A stretch of DNA of 64,000 bases, from the NCBI RefSeq assembly GCF_030209755.1, contig NZ_JARVRH010000012.1, positions 1 through 64,000 on the forward strand, written 5' to 3'. Positions 44,833 to 53,280 of this stretch are shown in pieces. The notes beneath the pieces are model-generated. The model was not told the DNA's origin, did no database searches, and saw nothing but the letters and a program-made list of their open reading frames with translations. Source of the stretch: Arthrobacter sp. efr-133-TYG-118. Lineage in GTDB: Bacteria; Actinomycetota; Actinomycetes; Actinomycetales; Micrococcaceae. Each line of letters opens with the position of its first letter. The first letter of the stretch is position 1. Both the position numbers and the translations under genes were made by a program.

Positions 44833-45495
44833 TTACGGGCTGACGGAATCGGACGGCACGTGCACAGGTGCGGTCGGCACGTGGGACGGCACAGCCGGCA
44901 CGGCAGGAACAGCAGGGACGGCCGGTGCGGACGGCACTGCGGGAACAGCCGGCACGGCGGCGGTTCCGTCGGCGTCTGCCTTGGCGGAAGCGGATCCGTC
45001 AGCGTTCAAGCCGGCAGCCTTGCCTTCGGACACTACAGTTGCGCAGTGTGCGTTGACGTTGGCCTCGCCGCCGGCGGCGACAACCAGTGAGGAGTAGCCG
45101 GGCACCTTGGCGTCAGCCTTGAGGCCGCCGTTGAGGAGTGCGGTGCAGAGGCCGAACGCTTCCGGTGAGGTGGCCTTGGCCGATGCGGCTGCTGCGGCGG
45201 CCTTGGACTTTGCGTCGTCGACGGCGTCAGTCGCCTTGGACTTTGCGTCGGCAGCGGCGTCAGTGGCCTTGGACGTGGCCATCTGGGACTCCTCAGCCGT
45301 CTTGGACTGTGCGGACTCGGCTGCTTTGGAAGCGACCGGAGCCGGGGCTCCGAGCAGCTCGTGGGCGCTCTTCTGCATTTCGTTGGGAAGTGCTCCATTG
45401 AAGGCTGCGACGCCGGTTCCGCCAACCGCTACAGCTCCGGCGGCAAGGACGCCGGCGGCGATTTTGCTGGTGGCAAGGACAGTGAACAAGGACAT
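44833..45495 (-). CDS. Secreted or membrane-anchored low-complexity Ala-rich protein
   Basis: About 220 residues from the ATG at 45495, with GGAGGG before it. A signal or anchor helix (residues 9-30; KIAAGVLAAGAVAVGGTGVA) is followed by an Ala/Ser/Lys-rich segment with tandem KSKATDA units (DNA period 33 bases at 45200-45279). A short globular region with two Cys (FGLCTALLNGGLKADAK and EANVNAHCATVV) follows, and the tail is Ala-Val-Pro repeats (AVPAVPAVPSAPAVPAVPAV). I do not recognise the family. It is next to the sigma/anti-sigma pair. Confidence 0.78.
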   Translation of the reverse strand: MSLFTVLATSKIAAGVLAAGAVAVGGTGVAAFNGALPNEMQKSAHELLGAPAPVASKAAESAQSKTAEESQMATSKATDAAADAKSKATDAVDDAKSKAAAAAASAKATSPEAFGLCTALLNGGLKADAKVPGYSSLVVAAGGEANVNAHCATVVSEGKAAGLNADGSASAKADADGTAAVPAVPAVPSAPAVPAVPAVPAVPSHVPTAPVHVPSDSVSP

Positions 45496-45634
45496 GAAAC
45501 CCTCCGACAAACGTTTTGGGACTGCTCCAGCAGCGGCTTTGTCGCTACTGGATGATCAGTGCGGACGTTGTCCACACTCCCCTTACATCGCTGGGGGTCC
45601 CGGCGAGGTTACGCCCGAGCCAAAAAACTTTCAG

Positions 45635-45693
45635 GCGAACTGGCAGTAGATGACCTTTCCCAAGCGTTTTGGGGTCATTTGATGCCAGTTCGC
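45635..45693. repeat. Long nested hairpin after the Gfo/Idh/MocA gene
   Basis: Outer arms GCGAACTGGCA and TGCCAGTTCGC enclose GATGACC and GGTCAT, then CCAA and TTGG around a short loop. The 59-base structure lies 6 bases after the stop of the oxidoreductase gene and upstream of the low-complexity gene. It may be a terminator or a REP-like element. Confidence 0.8.
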
Positions 45694-45698
45694 GCCGG

Positions 45699-46745
45699 TC
45701 AGGCGAGCGCCCTGGCCTGCTCAATCAGCTTGAGTACCTCGACCGGTCCGGCCGGATCCACGGGGAGCGGCAAGGCGGAGGCGGCACCGCCGTCGGCGAT
45801 CTTCTCCCCAAGGATCCGGTAGAACTCCTGGTAGGCGCCGCGCTCAGTGGGCACCGGGGTCCGCACGCCATCGATTTCCAGGGTGCCGTAGTACTGCGGA
45901 TCATCGACGCCGTAGCCGCCATCTGTGGGCAGCCCGCCCGCCAGGATGAAGGGCTCCTGTGGATCGATTCCGAACTTCACGAAGCCGCCCTTGCTGCCCA
46001 GGATGCGGAAGCGCGGAGCGTGAAGCTGGCTGTTGACGTTCATGGCGACGTGGCTCGTCACACCGGAAGCGTGCTTCAGGACCAGGAATACGTCGTCATC
46101 GGCTTTTTCTTGTGGCCGTCGCGCCAGGATTTCAGCATGGAGGACTTCGGCGGGACCGAACATTTGGATAGCCAGGTCCAGCAGGTGGGTTCCCAGATCG
46201 AAGAGCAGCCCACCGCCGTCGTCCGCCGTGGCGCTTGCCTTCCACGCCTTGCTGATTTCGGGCGCCCACCGCTCCATTGACGCTTCGCAACGCATGACAT
46301 CGCCTAGCGTCCCGGCGTCGAGCAGCTTCTTCACCGTGAGGGCATCGCCGTCCCAGCGGCGGTTCTGGTAGACGGTAAGCACGCGGCCCAACCTCGCGGC
46401 CCGCTCGATCAGCTCCTGCCCCTGCGCGCTGCTCACGGCGAAAGGCTTGTCCACGACGACGTCGAGCCCGGCTTCCAGCGCGGCCTTCGCGAGCGGGTGA
46501 TGGGTTGCGGGCGGCGTGCCGAGCACCACGAGGTCCAGTTCCCCGGCAAGGGCCAAGACGTCTTCCGGGCTGTCCACGATCCTCGTGCCGGGATACCGTT
46601 CCTGCGCTTGGGCCTTGCGGCCCGCGTCCGAAGTAGCGATGACGTCGAGGGAATACGCAGGATTGGCTGCGATAAACGGCGCGTGAAAGACGCTGCCGGA
46701 AAGGCCATAGCCGACGACGGCGGTGCGGATCGGTGTGTGGGTCAT
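45699..46745 (-). CDS. Gfo/Idh/MocA family oxidoreductase
   Basis: A 348-residue NAD(P)-dependent sugar or inositol dehydrogenase. N-terminal Rossmann motif VVGYGLSGSVFHAPFIAANP; the DVVVDKPFAVSSAQGQELIE stretch holds the conserved EKP-type motif as DKP; then YQNRRWDGDALTVKKLLDAG. It oxidises an unknown sugar or cyclitol. A standalone gene, with the long hairpin after its stop. Confidence 0.92.
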   Translation of the reverse strand: MTHTPIRTAVVGYGLSGSVFHAPFIAANPAYSLDVIATSDAGRKAQAQERYPGTRIVDSPEDVLALAGELDLVVLGTPPATHHPLAKAALEAGLDVVVDKPFAVSSAQGQELIERAARLGRVLTVYQNRRWDGDALTVKKLLDAGTLGDVMRCEASMERWAPEISKAWKASATADDGGGLLFDLGTHLLDLAIQMFGPAEVLHAEILARRPQEKADDDVFLVLKHASGVTSHVAMNVNSQLHAPRFRILGSKGGFVKFGIDPQEPFILAGGLPTDGGYGVDDPQYYGTLEIDGVRTPVPTERGAYQEFYRILGEKIADGGAASALPLPVDPAGPVEVLKLIEQARALA

Positions 46746-46787
46746 GCCGCTACGCTACCGGGCCAAGGCAGCCCGGCGAAGGTTTTG

Positions 46788-47399
46788 TCAGCAGTCTTTC
46801 AGCAGGCGCGTAACGAGCTCGCGCCACGATGCTGAGAGGCGCTCAGGCGGGACTCCGTGAACGCGAAGGGAATGGAGCATGCGCTCGGGATCCAGGGTGG
46901 CGCCGAGGGAAAGAGCCAGGAGCCAAGGATCGCGGTCCAGGCCCGCTTCCCGCAGCAGCATCTCGATGTGCCGGTGCCACAACACGACCGGCGGGGCGTC
47001 GTGCCGGTTTTGCGGGGAATGTTCCGCCGCGGCACGGGCCAGCTCGCCGTATTCTTCGACATATTTGATGCGGGCTTCGCCGAACGCAATGAGGCGTTCA
47101 CGTGGGGGCGCTCCTGGGCCGAGCGGCGGCGGACCGAAGATGAACTCACGCTGGAATTCCGCTTCGGCGTCGCTTAGGAGGGTCATCATAAGTCCTGCCC
47201 TGCTGCCGAAACGGCGGAAAACCGTTCCTTTCCCGACGTCGGCCCTGCAGGCGAGCATGTCCATGGTGACGGCGTCGACGCCATGTTCGGCCACGAGATC
47301 CCTGGCAGCTTGAAGGAGCCGTTCGCGGTTACGCGCGGCGTCGCTGCGCTCCGGCTGCGCCCCGAAAGGCGATCCGGGCCGGATGGGGATGAGGCTCAC
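46788..47399 (-). CDS. TetR-family transcriptional regulator (of the FMN reductase)
   Basis: A 203-residue TetR protein with a GTG start at 47399. The helix-turn-helix is GVDAVTMDMLACRADVGKGT then VFRRFGSRAGLMMTLLSDAE. It is divergent from the FMN reductase gene at 47523. The gap contains the dyad at 47426-47445, a likely operator. It probably responds to an electrophile or oxidant, as do other TetR regulators paired with FMN reductases. Confidence 0.92.
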   Translation of the reverse strand: MSLIPIRPGSPFGAQPERSDAARNRERLLQAARDLVAEHGVDAVTMDMLACRADVGKGTVFRRFGSRAGLMMTLLSDAEAEFQREFIFGPPPLGPGAPPRERLIAFGEARIKYVEEYGELARAAAEHSPQNRHDAPPVVLWHRHIEMLLREAGLDRDPWLLALSLGATLDPERMLHSLRVHGVPPERLSASWRELVTRLLKDC

Positions 47400-47425
47400 A
47401 AAAACATTCTAGCCTTGGGAATATT

Positions 47426-47445
47426 AAGCGGACCGCAGTCCGTTT
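47426..47445. promoter_or_regulatory. Candidate TetR operator AAGCGGAC-CGCA-GTCCGTTT
   Basis: Eight-base arms with one mismatch and a 4-base spacer lie in the divergent gap between the TetR gene and the FMN reductase gene. The right arm lies 78 bases before the reductase start. Confidence 0.8.
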
Positions 47446-47522
47446 AGAATCTACGAAGGCAGCAAAAGCCTCCAAAACCGAACGCCTGCGGCACTGTCCG
47501 CGGCCAGACCCAAGGAGTTCCC

Positions 47523-48089
47523 ATGTCCAAGAACACCGTTCTCGCCCTTGTTGGCAGCCTCCGCGCCGATTCCCACAACCGCAAGCTCGCCGAAGCCATC
47601 CAGCTGAACGCCCCGGAAAACGTCGAAGTACTGATCCACGGCTCCCTCGGCAACATCCCGTTCTACAACGAAGACATCGACGTCGAAGGCCAGGTTCCGG
47701 CCGAAGCCGCGGCTTTGCGTGCAGCAGCAGCCGAAGCTGACACCCTCCTGTTTGTCACGCCCGAACACAACGGCACCCTGACCGCTTCCCTCAAGAACGC
47801 CATCGACTGGCTGTCCCGCCCCTACGGCGCCGGCGCCCTCGCAGGCAAGCCGACCGCCGTCGTCGGCACCGCTTTCGGCCAGTTCGGTGGCGTCTGGGCG
47901 CAGGACGAAGCCCGCAAGGCAGCCGGTATCGCCGGCGCCAAGGTCCTCGACGACGTCAAGCTCGCCGTTCCAGGCTCCATGATCCGCTTCGCCGAACTGC
48001 ACCCCAAGGACGACGCCGAAGTTGTCGAGCAGATCAAGGGCATCTTTGAGCCCCTGACCGCTGTCCAGGAAGAAGAAGCAGCCGCCTAG
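47523..48089 (+). CDS. NADPH-dependent FMN reductase family protein
   Basis: A 188-residue flavodoxin-like reductase. Motifs: LVGSLRADSHNRKLAEAIQL near the N-terminus (FMN phosphate loop), LLFVTPEHNGTLTASLKNAI then DWLSRP (NADPH/FMN contact), as in SsuE/ArsH/azoreductase-like proteins. It reduces FMN or quinones with NAD(P)H. An AAGGAG site precedes the ATG. The divergent TetR gene and the dyad suggest induction by a toxic quinone or nitro compound. Confidence 0.93.
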   Translation: MSKNTVLALVGSLRADSHNRKLAEAIQLNAPENVEVLIHGSLGNIPFYNEDIDVEGQVPAEAAALRAAAAEADTLLFVTPEHNGTLTASLKNAIDWLSRPYGAGALAGKPTAVVGTAFGQFGGVWAQDEARKAAGIAGAKVLDDVKLAVPGSMIRFAELHPKDDAEVVEQIKGIFEPLTAVQEEEAAA

Positions 48090-48117
48090 TTCCCCGGTTC
48101 GCCCCGCGTGCAGCCAA

Positions 48118-48157
48118 AATGCCCCCGTCCCGCCATTGAGGCGTGGGCGGGGGCATT
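48118..48157 (+). terminator. Rho-independent terminator after the FMN reductase gene
   Basis: Ten-base perfect arms AATGCCCCCG and CGGGGGCATT with an inner CCCGCC/GCGTGGG stem, followed by CTTTG, 29 bases after the stop codon. Confidence 0.85.
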
Positions 48158-48178
48158 CTTTGTCGATACGATGGCGGC

Positions 48179-48577
48179 ATGGCCGACTACAACCGCCACC
48201 CTGAAGTCGATGCCTACCTCGAGGCCCTCCCGGACTGGCAACGCTCCATCGCCGAGCAACTACGCGACCTCATCCACGAAGCCGAGCCCGAAATCGTCGA
48301 AACCATCAAGCGCCGCACACGGCCTTATTTCGTCCTCGACGGCAACGTTTGCGCGCTGCTCGCAGCCAAGGACCACGTCAACCTGTTCCTTTACGACGGC
48401 GCAATTGTCCCTGACCCGGACAACATCATCACATCGGGGCACGGCAACAAGACCGCCCGCATGATCACCTTCCACGAGCACGACAAGATTCCGCGTGCAC
48501 CGCTCACCACCATGTTGCGGCAGATCGCGGCGAACAACCGCGTCGGCGGCTGGCGGAAGATCAAGGGAACGGACTAG
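48179..48577 (+). CDS. DUF1801 domain protein
   Basis: A 132-residue protein from the ATG at 48179 (MADYNRHPEVDAYLEALPDW). DUF1801 (YdhG-like) pattern: ALPDWQRSIAEQLRDLIHEA, then IKRRTRPYFVLDGNVCALLA and KDHVNLFLYDGAIVPDPDNI. The function is unknown; the fold is used in small bacterial iron or stress-related proteins. An earlier in-frame start at 48143 falls in the terminator and is rejected. Confidence 0.85.
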   Translation: MADYNRHPEVDAYLEALPDWQRSIAEQLRDLIHEAEPEIVETIKRRTRPYFVLDGNVCALLAAKDHVNLFLYDGAIVPDPDNIITSGHGNKTARMITFHEHDKIPRAPLTTMLRQIAANNRVGGWRKIKGTD

Positions 48578-48742
48578 CCCCAACGCCCCTTCGGAGCGGA
48601 AGCAAGCCGTCACCGCACCGCTACCATTCCGTGACTGAGCTGAGGCCGAACCGTCATGGACGGAGCGGCCCACACCCGTGCGGCCAGCCGTAACGTTGAG
48701 ATACAGGCACCAAGGGTGATCAGGGCAGGAGCGGGGGCTGTC

Positions 48743-49453
48743 ATGCGGGTCGGACGCGGCATGGAATGCACGACGGCGGCGGTCGCCGCGCTATGTCTAT
48801 CCCTCGCGCTCTGCGTGGCTGGCTGCGCCTCCCCCGGCGGCGGCGATCCGGGCGGGTCACGCTCCGCGCAACCGACTTCACCTGACTCCGTGCAGGCGAC
48901 GCAGGAGCCGGTAGCCGGGCCGATTCCCATGCCCCTCCCGGCACCTCCCCCGTATATCAACCCCCCACCCGCGGCATCGCTCCCAACCACGGCGAGCCCG
49001 AAAGCGCCCGTAGCCGCGCCGGTTCCCTTGCCCCTCCCAACCGCCGGCGAATCGACTGGAACCACTGTGTATTTCGTGGCAATCGGCGACGGCGGCAGCC
49101 GCGGTGTGCGGTTCGGCTGTGACGACAGCCTCGTGGCTGTCCACATCACGGCCCCTCCGGGCAGCGACCCGCTGGCCGTGGCGATAGCGCAGCTGCTGGC
49201 GCCCGATGGAACCGCGTCCCGGGAAGGTTTGTACAACGCGCTCTCTGGTTCCGCGCTGCGATACGTTTCGGGCTACCTCGACGGCACCACCGCCGTCGTG
49301 AACCTGAGCGGGTCCCTTCGCCCTGGAGGCGTGTGCGACCACCCGCGGATCGAAACTCAGCTGGCGCAGACCGCGGTGGCGGCTACGGGAGCATCCCAGG
49401 CCGCGATCTACATCGACGGGAACATCCTGGCGGACGTCTTGAGTTTGCGCTGA
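48743..49453 (+). CDS. GerMN-domain lipoprotein
   Basis: About 236 residues from the ATG at 48743. The signal peptide ends with a lipobox (CLSLALCVAGCASPGG; Cys near residue 25). After a Pro/Ala-rich linker of about 75 residues comes a GerMN-type domain: GTTVYFVAIGDGGSRGVRFG, then TAPPGSDPLAVAIAQLLAPD and SGYLDGTTAVVNLSGSLRPG. The GerMN fold is found in germination proteins and LpqB-like sensor-associated lipoproteins. Attached to the outer face of the membrane. Confidence 0.82.
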   Translation: MRVGRGMECTTAAVAALCLSLALCVAGCASPGGGDPGGSRSAQPTSPDSVQATQEPVAGPIPMPLPAPPPYINPPPAASLPTTASPKAPVAAPVPLPLPTAGESTGTTVYFVAIGDGGSRGVRFGCDDSLVAVHITAPPGSDPLAVAIAQLLAPDGTASREGLYNALSGSALRYVSGYLDGTTAVVNLSGSLRPGGVCDHPRIETQLAQTAVAATGASQAAIYIDGNILADVLSLR

Positions 49454-49462
49454 GGTGGCCGG

Positions 49463-50290
49463 CTACTCGAATAGCGCGTCCATATCTGCGTAGCTCCGGG
49501 TCCCGGCGAGGCCGGACCAGTTTCCATCGCCGAGAACTTCCATTGCCAGCCTCGAGACCTTCGCGTAGGCGGCCCGGGCCGTGCTGCCGCCAATGCTGAT
49601 TCGCCGCACGCCGACGTCGTGCAATTCTCCGGGCGACGGCGAACCCAAGCCAGCCAGTGCATTGAGCGGTGCACTGATCCGCCGGGAAAGTTCGTGCAGA
49701 ATGTGGAGGTCCGTCAACCCCGGCACGAATATTCCGTCAGCCCCGGCCCGCTGATAGGCATCCGCACGGCGCAGCGTTTCCTCGTATGCGCTGTCCGGAA
49801 ACTTTCCAGACCAATAAGTGTCCGTACGCGCATTGATGAACAGTCCGACTCCCGCGTCCTCGGCCGTCTGTCTGATCAGGGCGATTCGTCGGGACTGTTC
49901 GGCGATCTCGCTCAGCGGCTGGTCCGCTGAGTCCTCGATATTGATCCCGACGGCACCCGCGTCCAGCACAGCTCGAACCGTGGCCTGGAGTTCTTCGTCC
50001 GTACGCCCGTACCCGGTCTCGATATCCGCAGTCACGGGCAAGCTGGTGGCCTTTGCGATCCGCGACAGTGCTTCCATCGCGAGTTGCCGCGGAAGGTGGT
50101 CCCCGTCCCGGTACCCCAGGCTCCAGGAGACTGCCGAGCTGGAGGTCGCCACCGCCGTCGCTCCCGCTTCCTCGACCATCCGCGCAGATGCCGCATCCCA
50201 CGCATTCACCAGCACCAACGGCGCATGCGGCGCGGCATGGAGCTCGCGGAAACGGAGGGCCTTGGATTCGAGTTCGGGATGCATCGTCAT
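49463..50290 (-). CDS. PEP mutase / isocitrate lyase family protein
   Basis: A 275-residue TIM-barrel protein of the phosphoenolpyruvate mutase family. Motifs: LVNAWDAASARMVEEAGATA, SSSAVSWSLGYRDGDHLPRQ, and LPVTADIETGYGRTDEELQA with the metal-site acidic residues. Family members catalyse C-C bond cleavage or P-C rearrangement (methylisocitrate lyase, oxaloacetase, PEP mutase). Without the active-site Cys of isocitrate lyase (KKCGH is missing), an oxaloacetate- or 2-methylisocitrate-like substrate cannot be chosen. Confidence 0.88.
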   Translation of the reverse strand: MTMHPELESKALRFRELHAAPHAPLVLVNAWDAASARMVEEAGATAVATSSSAVSWSLGYRDGDHLPRQLAMEALSRIAKATSLPVTADIETGYGRTDEELQATVRAVLDAGAVGINIEDSADQPLSEIAEQSRRIALIRQTAEDAGVGLFINARTDTYWSGKFPDSAYEETLRRADAYQRAGADGIFVPGLTDLHILHELSRRISAPLNALAGLGSPSPGELHDVGVRRISIGGSTARAAYAKVSRLAMEVLGDGNWSGLAGTRSYADMDALFE

Positions 50291-50404
50291 GGCTCTATTC
50301 CAGCCCTCCTCCGTCAGTACGTAAAGCGCTTCGCACCGCGAATACCAAAATTAGGATGAAACATCCGTTGCTCAGTTGGCAACTCCGGGGAGTATCCTTT
50401 CAAT

Positions 50405-51712
50405 GTGACCCACGAAACATTGGATGCCGGGCCCGAGTTGCCCGCGGAAGCAATCGACGCAATAGAGCGAGCAGCAACTGCCGCCCACCGCCACGAGGAA
50501 CTTTTCTCGGAGCGCGCCGCCAACATCAAGCAATCCGCCGTGCGTGACGTCTTCGACATTTCAATGCGGCCGGGACTCGTCTCCCTCGCCGGCGGAAATC
50601 CTTATCTGCAGTCCCTGCCCCTCGAGAAACTCGGCCAAACCGCGGCTCGGATCATCGCGGAAGAAGGCATGACGGCGCTGCAGTATGGCGGCGGCCAAGG
50701 CACCGAGGAACTGCGCACCCAGATTTGCGAGATCATGGCCGCGGAGGGCATCCTGGACGCCCGGCCGGAGAACGTGGTGATCACCGCGGGTTCCCAGTCG
50801 GCCCAGGACGTGGCCACGAAGGTCTTCTGCAACCCTGGTGACGTCGTCCTCGTGGAAAACCCCACCTACGTGGGCGCACTGAACACTTTCGAGGCGTACC
50901 AGGTCCAGGTCGAGACAGTGGACATGGACGACGACGGCTTGGTCCCGGAGCTCCTCGAAGCCAAGATCGCGGCGCTTCAGGCCGAGGGCAAGACCATCAA
51001 GTTCCTCTACACGATCCCCAACTTCAACAACCCCTCCGGCATCACACTCGCTCCGGCGAGGCGTCAGCGAATCGTCGATATATGCCGCAATGCGAATATC
51101 CTGGTTCTGGAGGACAACCCCTACGGCCTTTTGCGCTTCGACGGCAACCCGCTGGAACCAATGCGGGCCGCGAACGAGCATGACGTCATCTACATGGGCT
51201 CGTTCTCCAAGATCTTTGCCCCTGGACTGCGAATCGGATGGGCACTAGTACCCGAGCACTTGCAGCGGCGCTTCTACCTGGCCTCTGAAGCCGTGACACT
51301 GTGCCCTCCCACCCTGAACCAGATGATCATCTCGGCATATCTTCGGGACTACGACTGGCGCGGGCAGATTGACACTTACCGGGCCCTGTACGAGGAACGC
51401 TGCAACGCTCTGCTGGTGGCGTTGGAAGAGCACATGCCTTCCGGCCTCAGCTGGACCAGGCCCGAGGGCGGCTTCTTCGTCTGGGTCACCCTGCCCGACG
51501 GCGTCGACACCTATCCGCTGCTCAAGAAGGCGATCGAGGCAGGGGTCGTGTTCATCCCCGGCGCGGCGTTCACGCACTCTGACGAACCATCCAACAAACT
51601 GAGGTTGGCTTTCAGCGCAGTGCCACCGGAGTCCATCGCCGAAGGCGTCCGCCGATTGGCGCCGGTTTTGCAAGAAGCCATTGAAGTCATCAGCAAAGGA
51701 GCAGATATATGA
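50405..51712 (+). CDS. Class I/II PLP-dependent aminotransferase
   Basis: A 435-residue aminotransferase starting with GTG. It lacks the GntR helix-turn-helix of MocR proteins, so it is a catalytic AAT. Motifs: MRPGLVSLAGGNPYLQSLPL, ALQYGGGQGTEELRTQICEI, IPNFNNPSGITL (aspartate-like PLP contacts), and YMGSFSKIFAPGLRIGWALV with the PLP Lys. It resembles 2-aminoadipate/valine-pyruvate aminotransferases. It overlaps the UspA gene by four bases. Confidence 0.9.
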   Translation: MTHETLDAGPELPAEAIDAIERAATAAHRHEELFSERAANIKQSAVRDVFDISMRPGLVSLAGGNPYLQSLPLEKLGQTAARIIAEEGMTALQYGGGQGTEELRTQICEIMAAEGILDARPENVVITAGSQSAQDVATKVFCNPGDVVLVENPTYVGALNTFEAYQVQVETVDMDDDGLVPELLEAKIAALQAEGKTIKFLYTIPNFNNPSGITLAPARRQRIVDICRNANILVLEDNPYGLLRFDGNPLEPMRAANEHDVIYMGSFSKIFAPGLRIGWALVPEHLQRRFYLASEAVTLCPPTLNQMIISAYLRDYDWRGQIDTYRALYEERCNALLVALEEHMPSGLSWTRPEGGFFVWVTLPDGVDTYPLLKKAIEAGVVFIPGAAFTHSDEPSNKLRLAFSAVPPESIAEGVRRLAPVLQEAIEVISKGADI

Positions 51713-52137
51713 GCGGAATAGTCCTCGTCGGAGTCGACGGCAGCGCAACAGCAAGGCGGGCCGCCGATTCGGCAAAGAATTTGGCGACCGCACTGGGCGC
51801 GGAACTGCGCGTCATCACCGCTTTTGAAGGCGCCCACGTGGAGGTCGTCGAAAGCGGAGGCGACAAGTGGATTCTCTCCGACGCCGACGCCGCGGAGAAG
51901 GTGGCCAGCAAGGTGGCTGCGGAACTCGCCTCCGATCAGTTGACCACAAGCTATGGAGCTGTCTTCGGCAAAGCCGGAGAGGCCCTCGTCAAGGAAGCCG
52001 AACGTGTGGGTGCCCAAGTGATCGTAGTCGGCAACCGCCGCATGCAGGGACTGGCCAGGGTTCTCGGCAGCGTTGCCAACACGGTGGCGCACAATGCGCC
52101 GTGCGACGTCTACATCGCCAAGACGGACGAACCTTAA
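51709..52137 (+). CDS. Universal stress protein (UspA family)
   Basis: A 142-residue USP domain. It begins GIVLVGVDGSATARRAADSA with the nucleotide-binding Asp. The C-terminal loop VIVVGNRRMQGLARVLGSVA with CDVYIAK is a variant of the G-x2-G-x9-G(S/T) motif. It is translationally coupled to the aminotransferase through an ATGA overlap. It may help cells survive starvation. Predicted cytoplasmic. Confidence 0.93.
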   Translation: MSGIVLVGVDGSATARRAADSAKNLATALGAELRVITAFEGAHVEVVESGGDKWILSDADAAEKVASKVAAELASDQLTTSYGAVFGKAGEALVKEAERVGAQVIVVGNRRMQGLARVLGSVANTVAHNAPCDVYIAKTDEP

Positions 52138-52291
52138 GCGACTCCCCGGCCCCGGGCTTTGACGGGGATCACGCGTTGTGGTGGGCGGTCTCACCCCGAT
52201 TTTGGCCGTGCGGCTAGGACGCCGCCGGTAAAATTGAAGTGGCCCCCAAGGGCGCGAGCCGCCCATCACAACAACCCGTAGGGGATCCCTT

Positions 52292-52630
52292 TTGCTTACT
52301 CTGCAGCCGCGCCAACGCGTCGGACACGACATCCTGCTTGCCCGCCATGGCAACCACATCAGCTCCATGCGCTTCGACCGGGCAAATGACCGCATCGTGG
52401 CACTTCTTGACGACGGCTCGGTAGACAGCGCTCCGAACATGATCTCCCCGCTGCTCCAGATGCCGGAGACGTTCCGCAGCATCCTTCGTTCCGACTGGAA
52501 ATTGTTGCTCGTGGTTGCTTCGGCGATGCTCGCCGTCGGAGCCCTGGCCATGGTCCTGTCATTTGGCATGATCGGCAGCATGAGCGACCAGCAACTGCGC
52601 GACCTTGCGCTCAGCTACACGTCCTACTAG
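52292..52630 (+). CDS. Small hypothetical membrane protein
   Basis: A 112-residue protein with a TTG start, preceded by AGGGGATC. The first 70 residues are soluble (FDRANDRIVALLDDGSVDSA), then a single hydrophobic helix (about residues 71-94; LLLVVASAMLAVGALAMVLS). I do not recognise the family. Its stop codon overlaps the stop of the convergent PAP2 gene. Confidence 0.6.
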   Translation: MLTLQPRQRVGHDILLARHGNHISSMRFDRANDRIVALLDDGSVDSAPNMISPLLQMPETFRSILRSDWKLLLVVASAMLAVGALAMVLSFGMIGSMSDQQLRDLALSYTSY

Positions 52631-53280
52631 CCCAGCCAACCGCGCAGGACCCACCAAAGTCCCGCGATGACCACCCCGCCGAACAACGAGCCGGCGATGA
52701 CCTGGCCGCGAGTATGGTCCCGTAGGACGACGCGGGACCAGCCGACGGCCGGAACCAGAAGCAGTAGCGGCAACCACGCCGGCCCGAACATGAGGGCCGC
52801 GATGACTGCAGCCGCGGAAATTGCCGAGGCATGACCGCTGATCTTCCACACGAGGCTGACTGCGGCCAACACCGTGATGCCGCCAATCAGGGCAAGGATC
52901 ATCACTGAAACGCTCGTCGGGGCGTGGATCAGATTGAGAACCACCAGCCCCACGACCACCGACACGAGGGCTAGCATCAGCAAGGGCGCACGCTCCTTGC
53001 GATCGCTGACGTGGTGGTCGCTGAGTTTGCCGAGCCTCACCAAGAGCAGGACGTAGGCCAGCGGCAGCACGCACACAAAGAGCGCCCCCAGGACACCGAA
53101 CCATATTGTCCCCGGGAAACCCGGCTGCACCGCAGGGCTGATGAGCAGCAAGACGGACACGACGGCGGGCGGCTGGAAGACTTCCGTCAGGACCCGGGCA
53201 ACACGGTGCCGGGCCCCAACGCCGCTCCGCCGTCCCCCAATGCCGCTCTGCCGTCCCCCAATGCCGCTCCGCTCAGTCAA
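52627..53280 (-). CDS. PAP2-superfamily phosphatase
   Basis: About 217 residues from a TTG at 53280, which overlaps the E2 stop by 8 bases. Five to six membrane helices. The PAP2 signature is split as usual: [16 protein letters not shown] (K...R-type first motif), SGHASAIS (second motif) and [16 protein letters not shown] (third, with His-Asp proton relay). It dephosphorylates lipid phosphates such as undecaprenyl diphosphate or phosphatidate in the membrane. The N-terminus contains a 7-residue tandem repeat (SGIGGRR/Q). It follows the branched-chain dehydrogenase operon. The start is uncertain. Confidence 0.75.
   Translation of the reverse strand: MTERSGIGGRQSGIGGRRSGVGARHRVARVLTEVFQPPAVVSVLLLISPAVQPGFPGTIWFGVLGALFVCVLPLAYVLLLVRLGKLSDHHVSDRKERAPLLMLALVSVVVGLVVLNLIHAPTSVSVMILALIGGITVLAAVSLVWKISGHASAISAAAVIAALMFGPAWLPLLLLVPAVGWSRVVLRDHTRGQVIAGSLFGGVVIAGLWWVLRGWLG
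53207..53269. repeat. Three 21-base tandem repeats at the E2/PAP2 junction
   Basis: Three units of CGCCGTCCCCCAATGCCGCT then C (two nearly perfect, one diverged) lie at 53207-53269. They encode [14 protein letters not shown] and SGVGARH at the start of the PAP2 protein, in frame. They begin just after the E2 stop, so they add only to the N-terminus of the phosphatase. Confidence 0.9.
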
